Of a stretch of 64,000 nt of DNA, positions 24,346 through 34,450 are shown piece by piece; within the stretch, counting starts at the first letter, position 1, and each line of letters begins with the position of its first letter. The stretch is from Legionella_C sp048541585. GTDB lineage: Bacteria; Pseudomonadota; Gammaproteobacteria; Legionellales; Legionellaceae. The DNA lies in assembly GCF_048541585.1 (NCBI RefSeq), contig NZ_CP183303.1, positions 1,922,001 to 1,986,000 on the forward strand. Reading direction: 5' to 3'. Made by a program: the position numbers and the translations under genes. Under the pieces are notes generated by a model. The model had not been told where the DNA came from. It searched no databases and was given only the letters and a program-made list of their open reading frames with translations.

Positions 24346-26985
24346 ATGAAAATTATATCGACACGAGTATTAAGTGGCCCTAATTACTGGTCAAATTACA
24401 GACATAACCTAATTGAAGTGCGACTAGATTTGGAAGATTATGAACATTTTCCAAGTAATACTTTAACCGGTTTTAATGACCGCTTAAAAAATTTAATTCC
24501 TAGTTTATATGGTCATTATTGCTCCCCAGGTATTGAAGGAGGCTTCTTCATTAGGTTAGATGATGGCACTTGGCTTGGTCATATCATGGAGCATATTGCT
24601 TTAGAATTACAAAACCTTGCTGGTATGGATTGCGGCTTTGGCCGTACTTATGGAACAGATATGCTTGGGGTTTATGATGTTATATTTACCTATGAAATCG
24701 AAAAAGCTGGCTTATATGCAGCTACTGCTGCTTTCAATATCATCAAGTGCCTTGCAGAAGGAAAAGATTATTTAACTTTAGAGCAAGATATCGCTGAGTT
24801 AAAAGATATAGCTATACACGAAAAAACGGGGCCTAGTACTGAGGCTATTCTTAAAGAAGCCAAAAAAAGAAAAATTCCTATTACCCGCTTTAAAGATACC
24901 TCCTTAATTACTCTAGGTTATGGTAAATATCAAAAACGTGTCTGGGCTACGATTTCCTCTCAAACAAGTTCAATTGCTGTTGATATTGCAGCTCATAAGG
25001 ACATGACTAAACAACTTCTTGCAGCCAGCGCCATTCCTGTACCAGAAGGAATTACCATTAACTCCTTAGACGAATTAGATGATGCTATTGATTATTTAGA
25101 ATTTCCCTTAGTTATTAAACCTTTAAATGGTAATCATGGGCGTGGCATTATTACCAATATTCAAACAAAAGAAAAAGCAATTTTAGCCTTTAATTTAGCG
25201 CAAAAAATTTCCCGCCAAATTATTGTTGAGCAATTTATTGAAGGTAATGATTATCGCTTCTTAGTCATTAACTATAAGCTTGTTGCTGTAGCAAAGAGAA
25301 CACCTGCTAAAATTGTTGGTGATGGCACAAAAACGATTCAACAATTAATTGATGAAGTAAATGAAGATCCTAAACGTGGTTTAGCCCATGAAAACTGCTT
25401 AACTGCCATTAAAATTGATGAAGAGACGCATTCAATTTTAGCAGAATATAATTTAACCTTACATAATATCTTAAAATCGGGTGAAGAGTTATATTTAAAA
25501 TGCACAGCTAATTTAAGTTCTGGCGGCACAGCAACTAATGTTACCCAGCAGGTACATCCTGATAACATTGCTCTTGCTGAGCGCATAGCGCGTATAATTC
25601 AATTGGATGTTTGTGGAATTGATATCGTTTGCAAAAATATCCGCCACCCTATTACTAAACAGCGAGGAGCTGTCATTGAAGTTAATGCAAGCCCTGGCTT
25701 TCGTATGCATGTTGCTCCTAATGAAGGTGAGCCTATTAATGTTGGTGCACCCTTTATTGATATGTTATACCCACCTGGAAAACCTTCCAGAGTTCCCCTT
25801 GTTGCTGTCACAGGAACTAATGGAAAAACAACTGTAGTTCGCTTAATTGCACTCTTTGCTAAGCATGCAAACCATTGTGTCGGTTTTACGACTACTGAAG
25901 GTATTTATTTAAATAATGAATTAGTTTATCGCGGTGATTGTAGTGGTCCTTTAAGTGCACGCACTGTACTAATGGAACCTCTAGTTGATTTTGCAGTATT
26001 AGAATGTGCCCGAGGTGGTATTATTCGCTCAGGTTTAGGCTTTGATCAATGTGATATTAGTATCATTACCAATATTACCGCTGATCATCTAGGCATTGAT
26101 GGTATTGATACGATAGAAAAATTAGTAGATGTAAAATCAGTTGTTGTACGTAGTACACATAAAGAGGGTTACGCCATTTTAAATGCTGAAGATGAACTAG
26201 TTTATAATTTAAAAAATGACATAGATTGTAATATTGCTTTATTTGCCTTAACCGAGAACGAACGTATTAAAGCACACTGTCAAGCCGGAGGGCTTGCTGC
26301 CTTTGTAGAAGATGAAATGATTGTTGTCTGTCGAGGCAGGGAGAAACAAGCTATTATTAAGGTAAAGGACATTCCTTTAACTTTTAAGGGAACAGCAACG
26401 TTCATGGTTTATAATATTTTGCCTGCTGTACTAGTTGGCACTATTCGCGGCTTTTCTTTTAAATCAATGGCTCAAAGCTTACAAAATTTCCAGCCTACAG
26501 TAGAAAACACCCCCGGCCGTATGAATTTATTTAATCTTGATGAATATCAGGTCATGATTGATTATGCTCATAATGAAGATGCCTATATTCAACTTAAGAA
26601 ATTTTTAGATAGCATGAATTATAGTAAAAAGGTCGGTATTATTGCTGCAAGTGGTGATCGTCGAGAAGAAGATATTCAAAAATTGGGTTACTACGCAGCA
26701 TTGATGTTTGATGAAATTATTATTCGCCACAATAAAAATGGCCGCGGTAGAACTAATCAGGAATTAACTGATTTCATAACTCAAGGCATTAAATCAGCTA
26801 ATCCTAGTGCTAAAGTTAAGGTCATTTCTGAAGAATTTGAAGCACTTAATTATGCCATGAGCCATGCCGAGAAAAATAGTTTAATTTACTGTTCGGTAGA
26901 TAATGTATTTGATTCTGTTGAATTTATGTTAGGACATCAACAAATTCAACCGGCCATGCAATTAAATGAGAATGTCTTCTTATGA
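24346..26985 (+). CDS. cphA: Cyanophycin synthetase
   Basis: 879 residues, normal length. Polymerises aspartate and arginine into cyanophycin using ATP. The N-terminal domain (1-160) has EGGFFIRLDDGTWLGHIMEH. The ATP-grasp domain (about 215-475) adds Asp to the backbone, with PLNGNHGRGI and VIEVNASPGFRMHV. The Mur-ligase-like domain begins with the P-loop VTGTNGKTT (near 490), followed by LECARGGIIRSGL and NITADHLG, and a ligase C-terminal domain with MIDYAHN; it attaches Arg side chains. The stop overlaps the cyanophycinase ATG (ATGA), so synthesis and breakdown genes are translationally coupled. Confidence 0.97.
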   Translation: MKIISTRVLSGPNYWSNYRHNLIEVRLDLEDYEHFPSNTLTGFNDRLKNLIPSLYGHYCSPGIEGGFFIRLDDGTWLGHIMEHIALELQNLAGMDCGFGRTYGTDMLGVYDVIFTYEIEKAGLYAATAAFNIIKCLAEGKDYLTLEQDIAELKDIAIHEKTGPSTEAILKEAKKRKIPITRFKDTSLITLGYGKYQKRVWATISSQTSSIAVDIAAHKDMTKQLLAASAIPVPEGITINSLDELDDAIDYLEFPLVIKPLNGNHGRGIITNIQTKEKAILAFNLAQKISRQIIVEQFIEGNDYRFLVINYKLVAVAKRTPAKIVGDGTKTIQQLIDEVNEDPKRGLAHENCLTAIKIDEETHSILAEYNLTLHNILKSGEELYLKCTANLSSGGTATNVTQQVHPDNIALAERIARIIQLDVCGIDIVCKNIRHPITKQRGAVIEVNASPGFRMHVAPNEGEPINVGAPFIDMLYPPGKPSRVPLVAVTGTNGKTTVVRLIALFAKHANHCVGFTTTEGIYLNNELVYRGDCSGPLSARTVLMEPLVDFAVLECARGGIIRSGLGFDQCDISIITNITADHLGIDGIDTIEKLVDVKSVVVRSTHKEGYAILNAEDELVYNLKNDIDCNIALFALTENERIKAHCQAGGLAAFVEDEMIVVCRGREKQAIIKVKDIPLTFKGTATFMVYNILPAVLVGTIRGFSFKSMAQSLQNFQPTVENTPGRMNLFNLDEYQVMIDYAHNEDAYIQLKKFLDSMNYSKKVGIIAASGDRREEDIQKLGYYAALMFDEIIIRHNKNGRGRTNQELTDFITQGIKSANPSAKVKVISEEFEALNYAMSHAEKNSLIYCSVDNVFDSVEFMLGHQQIQPAMQLNENVFL

Positions 26986-27845
26986 AGCCAAAAGGTAAGC
27001 TACTAATTATTGGTGGCGCAGAAGATAAGGCAAATAAGCCGCCTGATATTTATGAGCAGCGGCAAGAAATGTCGCGCTACGAAATTTTAAGCGAGCTTTT
27101 ATCTGATTGCCGCACCAAGCGAGTAGAGATAATTACTACCGGTTCCGAAGTACAAGACGAAGTAAAAAAATCTTACAGTCGTGTTTTTCAAGAAATGGGC
27201 TATCATAAAGTTGGTTTTATTCCTATAGAAGAACGATATGAGGCGAGAAAAAAAGAATATTTAGAACGCATACTTAAAGCACGCGCCATTTTCTTCACTG
27301 GCGGCAATCAATTTCGAATTTCTACTATTTTAGGCGGTACCCCTATTATTGAAATTATTAAACAACGCTATCTTGAAGATAGTGATTTTATTGTTGCAGG
27401 AACTAGTGCCGGTGCCATGGTTATGTCGTCTGTTATGATTACCTCAGGCGGGCTTACTGAAGCTCTTCTTTATAGAAATCTCGCTACAACTTCTGGCTTA
27501 GGATTATTACCAACTTGTATTATTGACACGCACTTTATTAAACGAGGCCGATTTGGCCGTCTTGCTCATGCCATTATTATGAACCCTGAGCAATTAGGTA
27601 TTGGCCTTGGTGAAGATACCGCTTTAATTATTAAGAATGGTACAGAAGCAGAGTGCCGAGGCTCTGGCATGGTTGTTATTATTGATGGTCGCTATATTAA
27701 TCAAACTAATATTACGAAGGTTAAAGAAGGTCAGGCTGTTTATGTTGAGGACTTAAAAGTTCATTTACTAGTAAAAGGCTGTCATTTTTCCTTAACTAAA
27801 CGTAGGTTAGCAAACCCGGCCACTTCAACCAACTTTGACGATTAA
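26982..27845 (+). CDS. cphB: Cyanophycinase
   Basis: 287 residues, peptidase family S51. Hydrolyses cyanophycin to beta-Asp-Arg dipeptides. Visible family features: LLIIGGAEDKA at the N-terminus, FFTGGNQFRI, the nucleophile elbow GTSAGAMVM (Ser142), IDTHFIKRGRFGRL (His) and GLGEDTALII. No signal peptide, so it acts in the cytoplasm on stored granules. Starts inside the cphA stop codon. Confidence 0.97.
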   Translation: MKPKGKLLIIGGAEDKANKPPDIYEQRQEMSRYEILSELLSDCRTKRVEIITTGSEVQDEVKKSYSRVFQEMGYHKVGFIPIEERYEARKKEYLERILKARAIFFTGGNQFRISTILGGTPIIEIIKQRYLEDSDFIVAGTSAGAMVMSSVMITSGGLTEALLYRNLATTSGLGLLPTCIIDTHFIKRGRFGRLAHAIIMNPEQLGIGLGEDTALIIKNGTEAECRGSGMVVIIDGRYINQTNITKVKEGQAVYVEDLKVHLLVKGCHFSLTKRRLANPATSTNFDD

Positions 27846-27891
27846 TTTTATACGTTTAACTTAAAAGGAATAGCTATAAATAAGGATAATT

Positions 27892-28797
27892 ATGAAAATA
27901 GCCTTTGCTGTTCATGGCGGTGCAAGCGAGAGTTCTCCTTTTCTTAAGAAAAATAAAAAAGCCACAGAGGAAGATTTAGCAAAAGCGTGTCAGAAAGGAT
28001 ATGACATCTTAAAACAAGGTGGTAGTGCCCTTGATGCTGTAGAAGCGGCTGTAAAAATAATGGAAGACAGCCACTATTTTAATGCCGGCCGCGGTTCTGC
28101 TTTAAATTGTGCCGGTGAAGTTGAAATGGATGCCTCTATTATGGATGGCAAAGAATTAAAGGCAGGCGCAGTCTCTATGGTTCGCGAAGTTAAAAATCCT
28201 ATTTCGCTTGCCCGCTTAATTATGACTAAAACCAAACATGTTCTTTTATCAGGCTATGGCGCCCTTGACTTTGCAAAAAAAGAGGGCTTAACACTTAAAC
28301 CCTATTCTTATTTTGTTACCACTCACCAATATGAAGAATATGAACGCCTTAATAGTGAAGAAACCTATGAAGACTTATTAACTAAAAAATCAACTGGCAC
28401 CGTTGGCGCTGTTGCGCTAGATAGCCAAGGCAATCTTGCTGCTGCAACCTCTACTGGTGGGACCAGTAATAGCCTTCCTGGACGTATAGGGGATAGTTGT
28501 GTAATTGGTGCAGGCTGTTATGCTAATAATAAAACTTGCGCGGTTTCAGGCACGGGTGAAGGAGAATATTTAATTACTGGTGTTATCGCTCATACGATTT
28601 CCATGCTAACGGAATTAAATCTCCCGCTACAAGAAATTTGTGAGCAAGTTCTTCATAAACGTAATAAAAATTGTGGTGAAATTGGTGTTATTTCAATTAA
28701 TCAGCAAGGCGATATTGGAATTGCTTTTAATACAGAAATTATGAAGCGCGCCTGGATTGATTTAAATGGTAAACTGCATGTAAAAATTGATAAATAA
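27892..28797 (+). CDS. iaaA: Isoaspartyl peptidase / L-asparaginase (Ntn hydrolase)
   Basis: 301 residues. Plant-type asparaginase family: AVHGGASE at the N-terminus, NAGRGSALNCAGEVEMDASI, and the autocleavage and nucleophile site STGTVGAVALD (Thr170), followed by AAATSTGGT and GCYANN with GEGEYLI. The precursor cuts itself before the Thr to form alpha and beta chains. It follows cphB by 46 bp with AAGGAT, so it should be in the same operon. Its likely job is splitting beta-Asp-Arg from cyanophycin into free amino acids, completing the pathway. Confidence 0.93.
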   Translation: MKIAFAVHGGASESSPFLKKNKKATEEDLAKACQKGYDILKQGGSALDAVEAAVKIMEDSHYFNAGRGSALNCAGEVEMDASIMDGKELKAGAVSMVREVKNPISLARLIMTKTKHVLLSGYGALDFAKKEGLTLKPYSYFVTTHQYEEYERLNSEETYEDLLTKKSTGTVGAVALDSQGNLAAATSTGGTSNSLPGRIGDSCVIGAGCYANNKTCAVSGTGEGEYLITGVIAHTISMLTELNLPLQEICEQVLHKRNKNCGEIGVISINQQGDIGIAFNTEIMKRAWIDLNGKLHVKIDK

Positions 28798-28839
28798 CTA
28801 GTTAAGTAGAATGGATATTCTATTACTTTGACTATCCAT

Positions 28840-28888
28840 TTATCGGTAATTTATAAATCTTTTTTAAATTGTAACAAATTACCGATAA
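28840..28888. terminator. Hairpin between convergent genes, probable terminator
   Basis: TTATCGGTAATTT (28840-28852) pairs perfectly with its complement (28876-28888) across a 23-nt loop. A smaller AATGGATA/TATCCATT stem precedes it. Placed between the end of the cyanophycin operon and the end of the minus-strand gene at 28927. Confidence 0.6.
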
Positions 28889-28926
28889 TTTCGAGAATAA
28901 AATTGTAGGATGCTTTCTACTTTTAT

Positions 28927-30288
28927 TTAGAATAATCCGGGGTTTTCTGGATCTTGGCTAGGTCCTCTCGACCCCTGCTCTTTGTCTGGGCCTTCATCGG
29001 TCTTTAAGAATGATTGCGTTACCTCTCTTACTACCTTTTGCTCAGGTTCCTTTTGCCCTCCTTCTTTGCTTTGAAGTTCAGCGGACTTGAAGAATGCTTG
29101 TCTGACTTCATCCTTATTCTGGTTTATTTTAGTATTAAACAATTCCACAATTGGCTTATAATGATTCATAATAGAAGATAGATGATGTTCTGTTTGTAAA
29201 TCTTTCAAATACTTTAAATCACCAAAATGCTCTACTACAAACTTAGCTAAAATCTTCATTTGCCCATTGCCTTTCCATTGAAGATTATCCAATTCATCTT
29301 TTGAAATACCATCAGTAAAAATTTTTAATATATTTTCAACTAGCCTCGCTTGCAATTCTCTTTTTAACTCTGGGTCTTTTATATTAGCCCTATCTATGGC
29401 AGTTTTTATAGCAAAAAATATTGAAGGCATATTGTTTAATAAAAACTCTCCACGCTCCTTATTTCCTAGCGTAGAAAACTCAAATTTTTTTAATGTAGTA
29501 TTAATATCTTTCTCTAAACGCCTTAGGTCATCGGTCAAGTCATCTATATATTTTTTTTTATCTGAAGTGTTTTCGGAACTTAAATCCACTAATTTGGCAA
29601 CTGCATTTTCTATTGCGGATTTATATCTATTAAGCTCATTTAAAGTTTTATTTTTATGTTGTTCAATTACGATATTCCAATTAGGATAATCATTAAAAAG
29701 TTCTGTTCGTAATTTATCATTAAATGGATTTGCATTACCTCTTTTTTCTTGTGGGATCAAACCAATTACTTTAAAAGCCATAGATCCTTTTATTCTATTA
29801 AGCAAAAATTCTGCGTCTTTTTCTCCAAACTTATCATTCATTTCTTGACGAAAGCTTACCCATTCCTTAGTTGATTCTATAGGTTTAAAAATTGCCTCTA
29901 TAAAGTCTTTAGTAGACGCTAGGTTTTTCTCATTCAAAGACAGCTCAAAATTATTTAACCACTGCCTGGTATATGTCAGAAACTTTTCATTTCTAAAGTA
30001 ATTTTCCATTTCCACTTGTATTGATCGCATTCTGGAATCTTCTATTGTTTCTTTATCTCCCTCATAAAATAAGCGATCAGCTTTAGAAATGCCTTTTATT
30101 GTACCTCCACCTTTAAAAAAATTAAGAAAATTGTCTCCATTAATCCTTGCTATTTCTTGTAAATAAACAACTATATTTTTAGCCTGATCTTGCAAAGCTA
30201 TTTGAAATTCGTGCGGCTTAGTAGAAGTTTCTTGAGACTCATTTGGACTAGACGTAGAAGATTTCTGCAGTTCATCTTTTGTTTCCAT
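28927..30288 (-). CDS. Hydrophilic helical protein, probable Dot/Icm-type effector
   Basis: 453 residues with no recognised domain. It is charged, alpha-helical and lacks signal peptide or membrane segments. The first 28 residues are Ser/Thr/Gln/Glu rich. The last 40 are disordered and contain Glu, Lys, Gln, Pro and Gly runs (KEPEQKVVREVTQ, DEGPDKEQGSRG), fitting an E-block type secretion signal. There is possible coiled coil at about 195-260. A TATACT -10 box lies at 30323-30328 on the minus strand. It is a single gene between the cyanophycin operon and a core operon. The function is unknown and the effector call rests on composition. Confidence 0.55.
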   Translation of the reverse strand: METKDELQKSSTSSPNESQETSTKPHEFQIALQDQAKNIVVYLQEIARINGDNFLNFFKGGGTIKGISKADRLFYEGDKETIEDSRMRSIQVEMENYFRNEKFLTYTRQWLNNFELSLNEKNLASTKDFIEAIFKPIESTKEWVSFRQEMNDKFGEKDAEFLLNRIKGSMAFKVIGLIPQEKRGNANPFNDKLRTELFNDYPNWNIVIEQHKNKTLNELNRYKSAIENAVAKLVDLSSENTSDKKKYIDDLTDDLRRLEKDINTTLKKFEFSTLGNKERGEFLLNNMPSIFFAIKTAIDRANIKDPELKRELQARLVENILKIFTDGISKDELDNLQWKGNGQMKILAKFVVEHFGDLKYLKDLQTEHHLSSIMNHYKPIVELFNTKINQNKDEVRQAFFKSAELQSKEGGQKEPEQKVVREVTQSFLKTDEGPDKEQGSRGPSQDPENPGLF

Positions 30289-30424
30289 AACAACTCACTC
30301 TAAAACTGGTTTATTTTTATACAGTATAGCAGAGACTTATAATTTTTAATTATCAGTTCTTGTATACAGCATTAGAGTAATAACTTTTCTAATTATTTAT
30401 AAACTTTAATACGCTTTTCTAGCT

Positions 30425-32416
30425 TTAGTTAGAATAAGTTGTTTTATGTAATAGTTTTTTAAACTTTTTAAACAATTTTAGGATCTGTTTCTGCTTGTTT
30501 TGAGCATAACTTTCGGCTTGTTTTAGCCTTATACCTTCATAATTTACAAGAAATAACGAGATCTCGCTGGCTAGTTTGGGTAATTTTTTCATAAGTATAT
30601 TACATTGCTGTTGTAATGTTGAAGACGAGTTAATAGGCACGTTAAATCGTTTAAATTCTTTTTGTAGCTTTTTATAAGCTTTCGCCACGTTATCTATAGG
30701 TTGACGTTGATAGAAAGCATAGATAAGCCCTGTTAATAGAATAAAAATTATAAAAAGGATGATAGTAACCCTTAATAAATCACTTGTATCCCATTTTAGC
30801 AAACCTAATTTCTGCAATAAGGCTTGTTGCGTATCTTGATTATAAAATAGCAGCCAACGCTCAGCAGAAAAACGAAGTGCCTCAAAGAAAAACTTTGTTT
30901 TCTGCAGCCAGGTCAACCCTAGGCCATGAATATTATCAGTTTGTGTTTGATAGGAAGATTGAAAATTGCGGATTACATCATCCACGCGCTCTGGGGCAAT
31001 AAAACTTGTTGGGTCTAGCCTCTGCCAACCTTGATTAGCTTGCCAATACTCAACCCAAGCATGAGCATTATTTTGCTCAATATCAAGATAATGACCTACA
31101 CTATTCCACACACCACCTTGATAACCTATAATTACGCGCGCTGGTATGCCGCTTGCGCGAAAAATAATTGTAACGGCACTGGCATAGTGCTCACAGTAAC
31201 CGCGTTTAATCTTAAACCAAAACTCATCCATTTGATTGGGTAGATTTAGCTGGCCCGGCGTTAAAGTATAATAATAAGGTTGTTGATTAATATAATTTTT
31301 TAGTATTTGCACTATTTGCCTAGGATTATCTTTAAACTGGGCAAAGTGCTCTTTAGACCAAGCCAGTAAAAGTGGATTTACCCCCGGAGGTAGCTGTAAA
31401 TTTTCATTAAGCTCCATTTCGTTTAAAGGTTGATAGGGCAGCTCTTGTACTTGTAAACTATAACTAAAACGCTCATGAATAGGCTTTTGATTGAAAGTAG
31501 TCAGACCACTATTTTCCGCAAAAAGCAGCTTAGGATAGGCAGCTATTGGATAACTTAAATAAAATAACCACTTTTTTTGATGTGGTTCTAATAGAACTTC
31601 ATAATCTGCTTGATTATTTTGTTTAAGTTCAGGCAACGGTTTTAAGTTATTTTGCCTTATTCTTACAGCGCTCCAACTTTCACCATTGTAATGGTTAAGT
31701 ACTAACCCACGCCAATAACCATTTAAAATAGGCTGATTATTAAATATAACCCGTAGCGCTGTTCGGTCATCATTAAATAACTCAGCAATTGAACCAGGAC
31801 TCATTTTTTCACTAAAGCCTGCTTGATTTATAGTAAGTGAGGGTACCTGCCAAAGAGGTTCAGAAATTCGTGGAAAAATATAGAAAAGTAATAAACTAAA
31901 AGGAATAACGGCTAGTAAGTACTTTAGGCTTTTACGACTAATATCAGATAGTGGAAGCTCACGAGCATGTAACTTTAACATTAAGATTAAATTAATTAAT
32001 ACAGCAATAATTAAATAAATAATTATCCAAAGCGTTTGCTCAATAATTAATGCTGTAAAAATAAGGTAAAAATTACAAAAGATTAAGAACTTAATATCAC
32101 GAATACTCGCTATCTCAAGGCATTTTAGCGCAACAAATGTAGCAAGAAAGCCTATAAAAAATCCACTTGTTATAACAGTTGGATATTGGATTTTTAGCAA
32201 GATTAAAGAACCTATAACTAAAATTAATTTAAGCCACCAAGGTAATGGTGGATAATAAAAATAGCCAGCTATGAACTTATAGACTATAGCACCAATAACG
32301 ATTAGTGTTACCCAATAGGGAGATTGCCTGAAATGAGGTAGATAACAGAATAAAGTCGTGATTAAAGTGTAGCGACTTAATATTAAAAAATAGCAATGCT
32401 TACTAGATTCGTTCAT
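30425..32416 (-). CDS. TgpA-like transglutaminase membrane protein (DUF3488)
   Basis: 663 residues. Five or six N-terminal membrane helices (1-180) form DUF3488. A periplasmic transglutaminase-like domain follows with the Cys-His-Asp triad in GYCEHYASAVTIIFRASGIPARV (split as GYCEHYASA near 407), NNAHAWVEYW and QRLDPTSF. One more helix (about 560-580) and a C-terminal cytosolic DUF4129-like tail follow. Third gene of the MoxR-DUF58-TgpA operon, overlapping the DUF58 stop by 4 bp. Homologues are membrane-bound peptide-modifying enzymes; the substrate is unknown. Confidence 0.9.
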   Translation of the reverse strand: MNESSKHCYFLILSRYTLITTLFCYLPHFRQSPYWVTLIVIGAIVYKFIAGYFYYPPLPWWLKLILVIGSLILLKIQYPTVITSGFFIGFLATFVALKCLEIASIRDIKFLIFCNFYLIFTALIIEQTLWIIIYLIIAVLINLILMLKLHARELPLSDISRKSLKYLLAVIPFSLLLFYIFPRISEPLWQVPSLTINQAGFSEKMSPGSIAELFNDDRTALRVIFNNQPILNGYWRGLVLNHYNGESWSAVRIRQNNLKPLPELKQNNQADYEVLLEPHQKKWLFYLSYPIAAYPKLLFAENSGLTTFNQKPIHERFSYSLQVQELPYQPLNEMELNENLQLPPGVNPLLLAWSKEHFAQFKDNPRQIVQILKNYINQQPYYYTLTPGQLNLPNQMDEFWFKIKRGYCEHYASAVTIIFRASGIPARVIIGYQGGVWNSVGHYLDIEQNNAHAWVEYWQANQGWQRLDPTSFIAPERVDDVIRNFQSSYQTQTDNIHGLGLTWLQKTKFFFEALRFSAERWLLFYNQDTQQALLQKLGLLKWDTSDLLRVTIILFIIFILLTGLIYAFYQRQPIDNVAKAYKKLQKEFKRFNVPINSSSTLQQQCNILMKKLPKLASEISLFLVNYEGIRLKQAESYAQNKQKQILKLFKKFKKLLHKTTYSN

Positions 32417-33360
32417 GAATAAGTAGCCAATTGACGTAAGCAGTAATGTAAATGACGCGGGCCGTGAGAAAAATCGGTAGCTAGCTTACCTAATTTAAGA
32501 CTATAAAAATCACCGCGAATCTCTGCTTCTTGTAGCCAATAACTTAAGTTACGCATTCTCTCTTCTAAATTACTTCCGGGTAAATCTTGTAACTGAAACT
32601 GCCAATAATGATTGAAAGTGCTATCCATGGTTTTAACGTACCATCCCTGCTCTTTCGCAGCTATCTTCCAGGCGATTAAATTAGGTTGCGTCCAGGGGTT
32701 TTCCACCTGCCTTAGATCATAGACTTCATTATCACCAACAGCTGCCATTTGATTTGTATGCGGTCTATTAACATAATTAGGCCAAAACCCTGCAAAAGTA
32801 GCTTGCGGATAAACGTAATATTCATTATCAAAATAAGCATATCCCCAAACGGTGAATAACCCTAATGGGTAATGACTTGCTACTTTTATAACAGGAAGTT
32901 TAAAACAGCCTCTTTTGCTAGTTTCTAGTGGTAATTTAAAACTAAGTTCTTCTAGGGGAATTTTTTCAAGAGTAACTGAATCTTGTTGTTGACACTGAAA
33001 CTCTAAAGCGTAACGCACCTTATTATTAGATTGAATTAATAAGTTAACATAAGCTAAACAACCTTCCTCGGTATCATCAATATTTAACAATTTAATTCCT
33101 AAACCTTTAAAATTTGCATGAGCTTCCCAAGCACTGCCAATACCTACTAAAGCTAATAAAAATACCAATAAAAAGATTAAACTAATTTGATAATTAATAG
33201 CTCCAGTAAATAAAGTTAAAAGTACTAAGGCATAGAGCCAACCAAATGATGAAGGTATTATATAAATATTTTTAGAATTAAATACTTGTGGATTACCAGC
33301 TTGATTTCGTGTTTTAAACCACTGATTAATTTTACTGAGTATCTTTTGTTTCATAATCAT
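32413..33360 (-). CDS. DUF58 family protein
   Basis: 315 residues. Two membrane helices (about 35-75) are followed by a beta-rich region and the family core around YDLRQVENPWTQPNLIAWK and WYVKTMD, which corresponds to the DUF58 R-Y-G-D-R-I-W block. It abuts the moxR stop exactly and overlaps the TgpA start by 4 bp. DUF58 proteins work with MoxR ATPases, probably in envelope protein assembly (family context). Confidence 0.88.
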   Translation of the reverse strand: MIMKQKILSKINQWFKTRNQAGNPQVFNSKNIYIIPSSFGWLYALVLLTLFTGAINYQISLIFLLVFLLALVGIGSAWEAHANFKGLGIKLLNIDDTEEGCLAYVNLLIQSNNKVRYALEFQCQQQDSVTLEKIPLEELSFKLPLETSKRGCFKLPVIKVASHYPLGLFTVWGYAYFDNEYYVYPQATFAGFWPNYVNRPHTNQMAAVGDNEVYDLRQVENPWTQPNLIAWKIAAKEQGWYVKTMDSTFNHYWQFQLQDLPGSNLEERMRNLSYWLQEAEIRGDFYSLKLGKLATDFSHGPRHLHYCLRQLATYS

Positions 33361-34263
33361 TTATATCGGAACTTTAACACTATCAATTAGCAGATCAGCT
33401 GCAGATAAATTATTATGGGCTTTTTTAATAATTAAGCGATGATTAACAACAGCTGACAAGATTGCTTGAATATCATCAGGTCGGGTAAATGGCCGATCAT
33501 GGATAAGGGCATAAGCCTGAGCGGCACGAACAATGCCTTTACCAGCCCGAGGGCTAAGCCCATGGACAAACCACTCTTGATTTCGACTTGCAGTAAGTAG
33601 TGCTTGCACATAATCAAGAACAACATCTGAAATAACAACTTTTTCGCTTTGTTTTTGCAAGGCAATTAATTGCGCTGTTTTCATAACTGGCATTAACTTT
33701 ATTAAAGTTTTATTTCCGCTTGGTGTTTTAAGTATTTGGCGCTCAGCTGCAGGTGGCGGATAACCGATAGTTAAGCGCATTAAAAACCGGTCAAGTTGTG
33801 ATTCAGGCAAATCATAAGTTCCGATGTGATGTGAAGGATTCTGGGTTGCAATGACAAAAAAAGGCTCTGGTAATAACTCTGTGCCCGCGTCAGTGGTAAT
33901 TTGCTTTTCTTCCATGGCCTCAAGTAAAGCGCTTTGTGTTTTAGGTGGCGCACGATTAATTTCATCAGCTAGAATTAGTTGGGCAAAAATTGGGCCATGA
34001 TGAAAATTAAATAATCGCTTTTGAGAATCGAAAATAGATACACCTAAAAGGTCACTAGGTAATAAATCACTAGTAAATTGAATTCTCCGGTATTGCATAC
34101 CTGTTAACTGGGCAAGAGCATGACTAAACGTTGTTTTTCCCATACCTGGGCTATCTTCAAGGAGTAAATTGCCATTAGCAAGCAAACAGGTAATACCTAG
34201 GCTAATTACCTCTTCCTTTCCTAAAAGAATATCGCTTAATGCATCCTGCAGCTGTTTAATCAT
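33361..34263 (-). CDS. MoxR-family AAA+ ATPase
   Basis: 300 residues. Walker A EDSPGMGKTTF, Walker B ILADEINRAPPKTQSALLEAMEE, sensor 1 FVIATQNP, and sensor 2 region GLSPRAGKGIVRAAQA. MoxR ATPases act as chaperones for metal or complex assembly. It is the first gene of a three-gene operon with DUF58 and TgpA, transcribed leftwards from a promoter in the 34264-34603 gap. Confidence 0.93.
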   Translation of the reverse strand: MIKQLQDALSDILLGKEEVISLGITCLLANGNLLLEDSPGMGKTTFSHALAQLTGMQYRRIQFTSDLLPSDLLGVSIFDSQKRLFNFHHGPIFAQLILADEINRAPPKTQSALLEAMEEKQITTDAGTELLPEPFFVIATQNPSHHIGTYDLPESQLDRFLMRLTIGYPPPAAERQILKTPSGNKTLIKLMPVMKTAQLIALQKQSEKVVISDVVLDYVQALLTASRNQEWFVHGLSPRAGKGIVRAAQAYALIHDRPFTRPDDIQAILSAVVNHRLIIKKAHNNLSAADLLIDSVKVPI

Positions 34264-34450
34264 AAGAAATAGAGCAAGGTTTTGGTCGCTATCAATTAGT
34301 ATAGAACGATAACTTAAGCGCTGCTAAAAAATGCTAAGAAGATTTTTTTAAAAAGAATGCTATGCTAAATTCTAACACCTGGTAATAGATGGCTAATTTA
34401 ATTTTAAAACATGAATGCTAGTTTAGAAGTGGCTAAAACTAAGAAAAATC

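Noticed and set aside
25338..25811. Open frames on the minus strand inside cphA
   Set aside because: They lie fully antisense to a strongly supported coding region, have no ribosome sites and no recognisable protein features.
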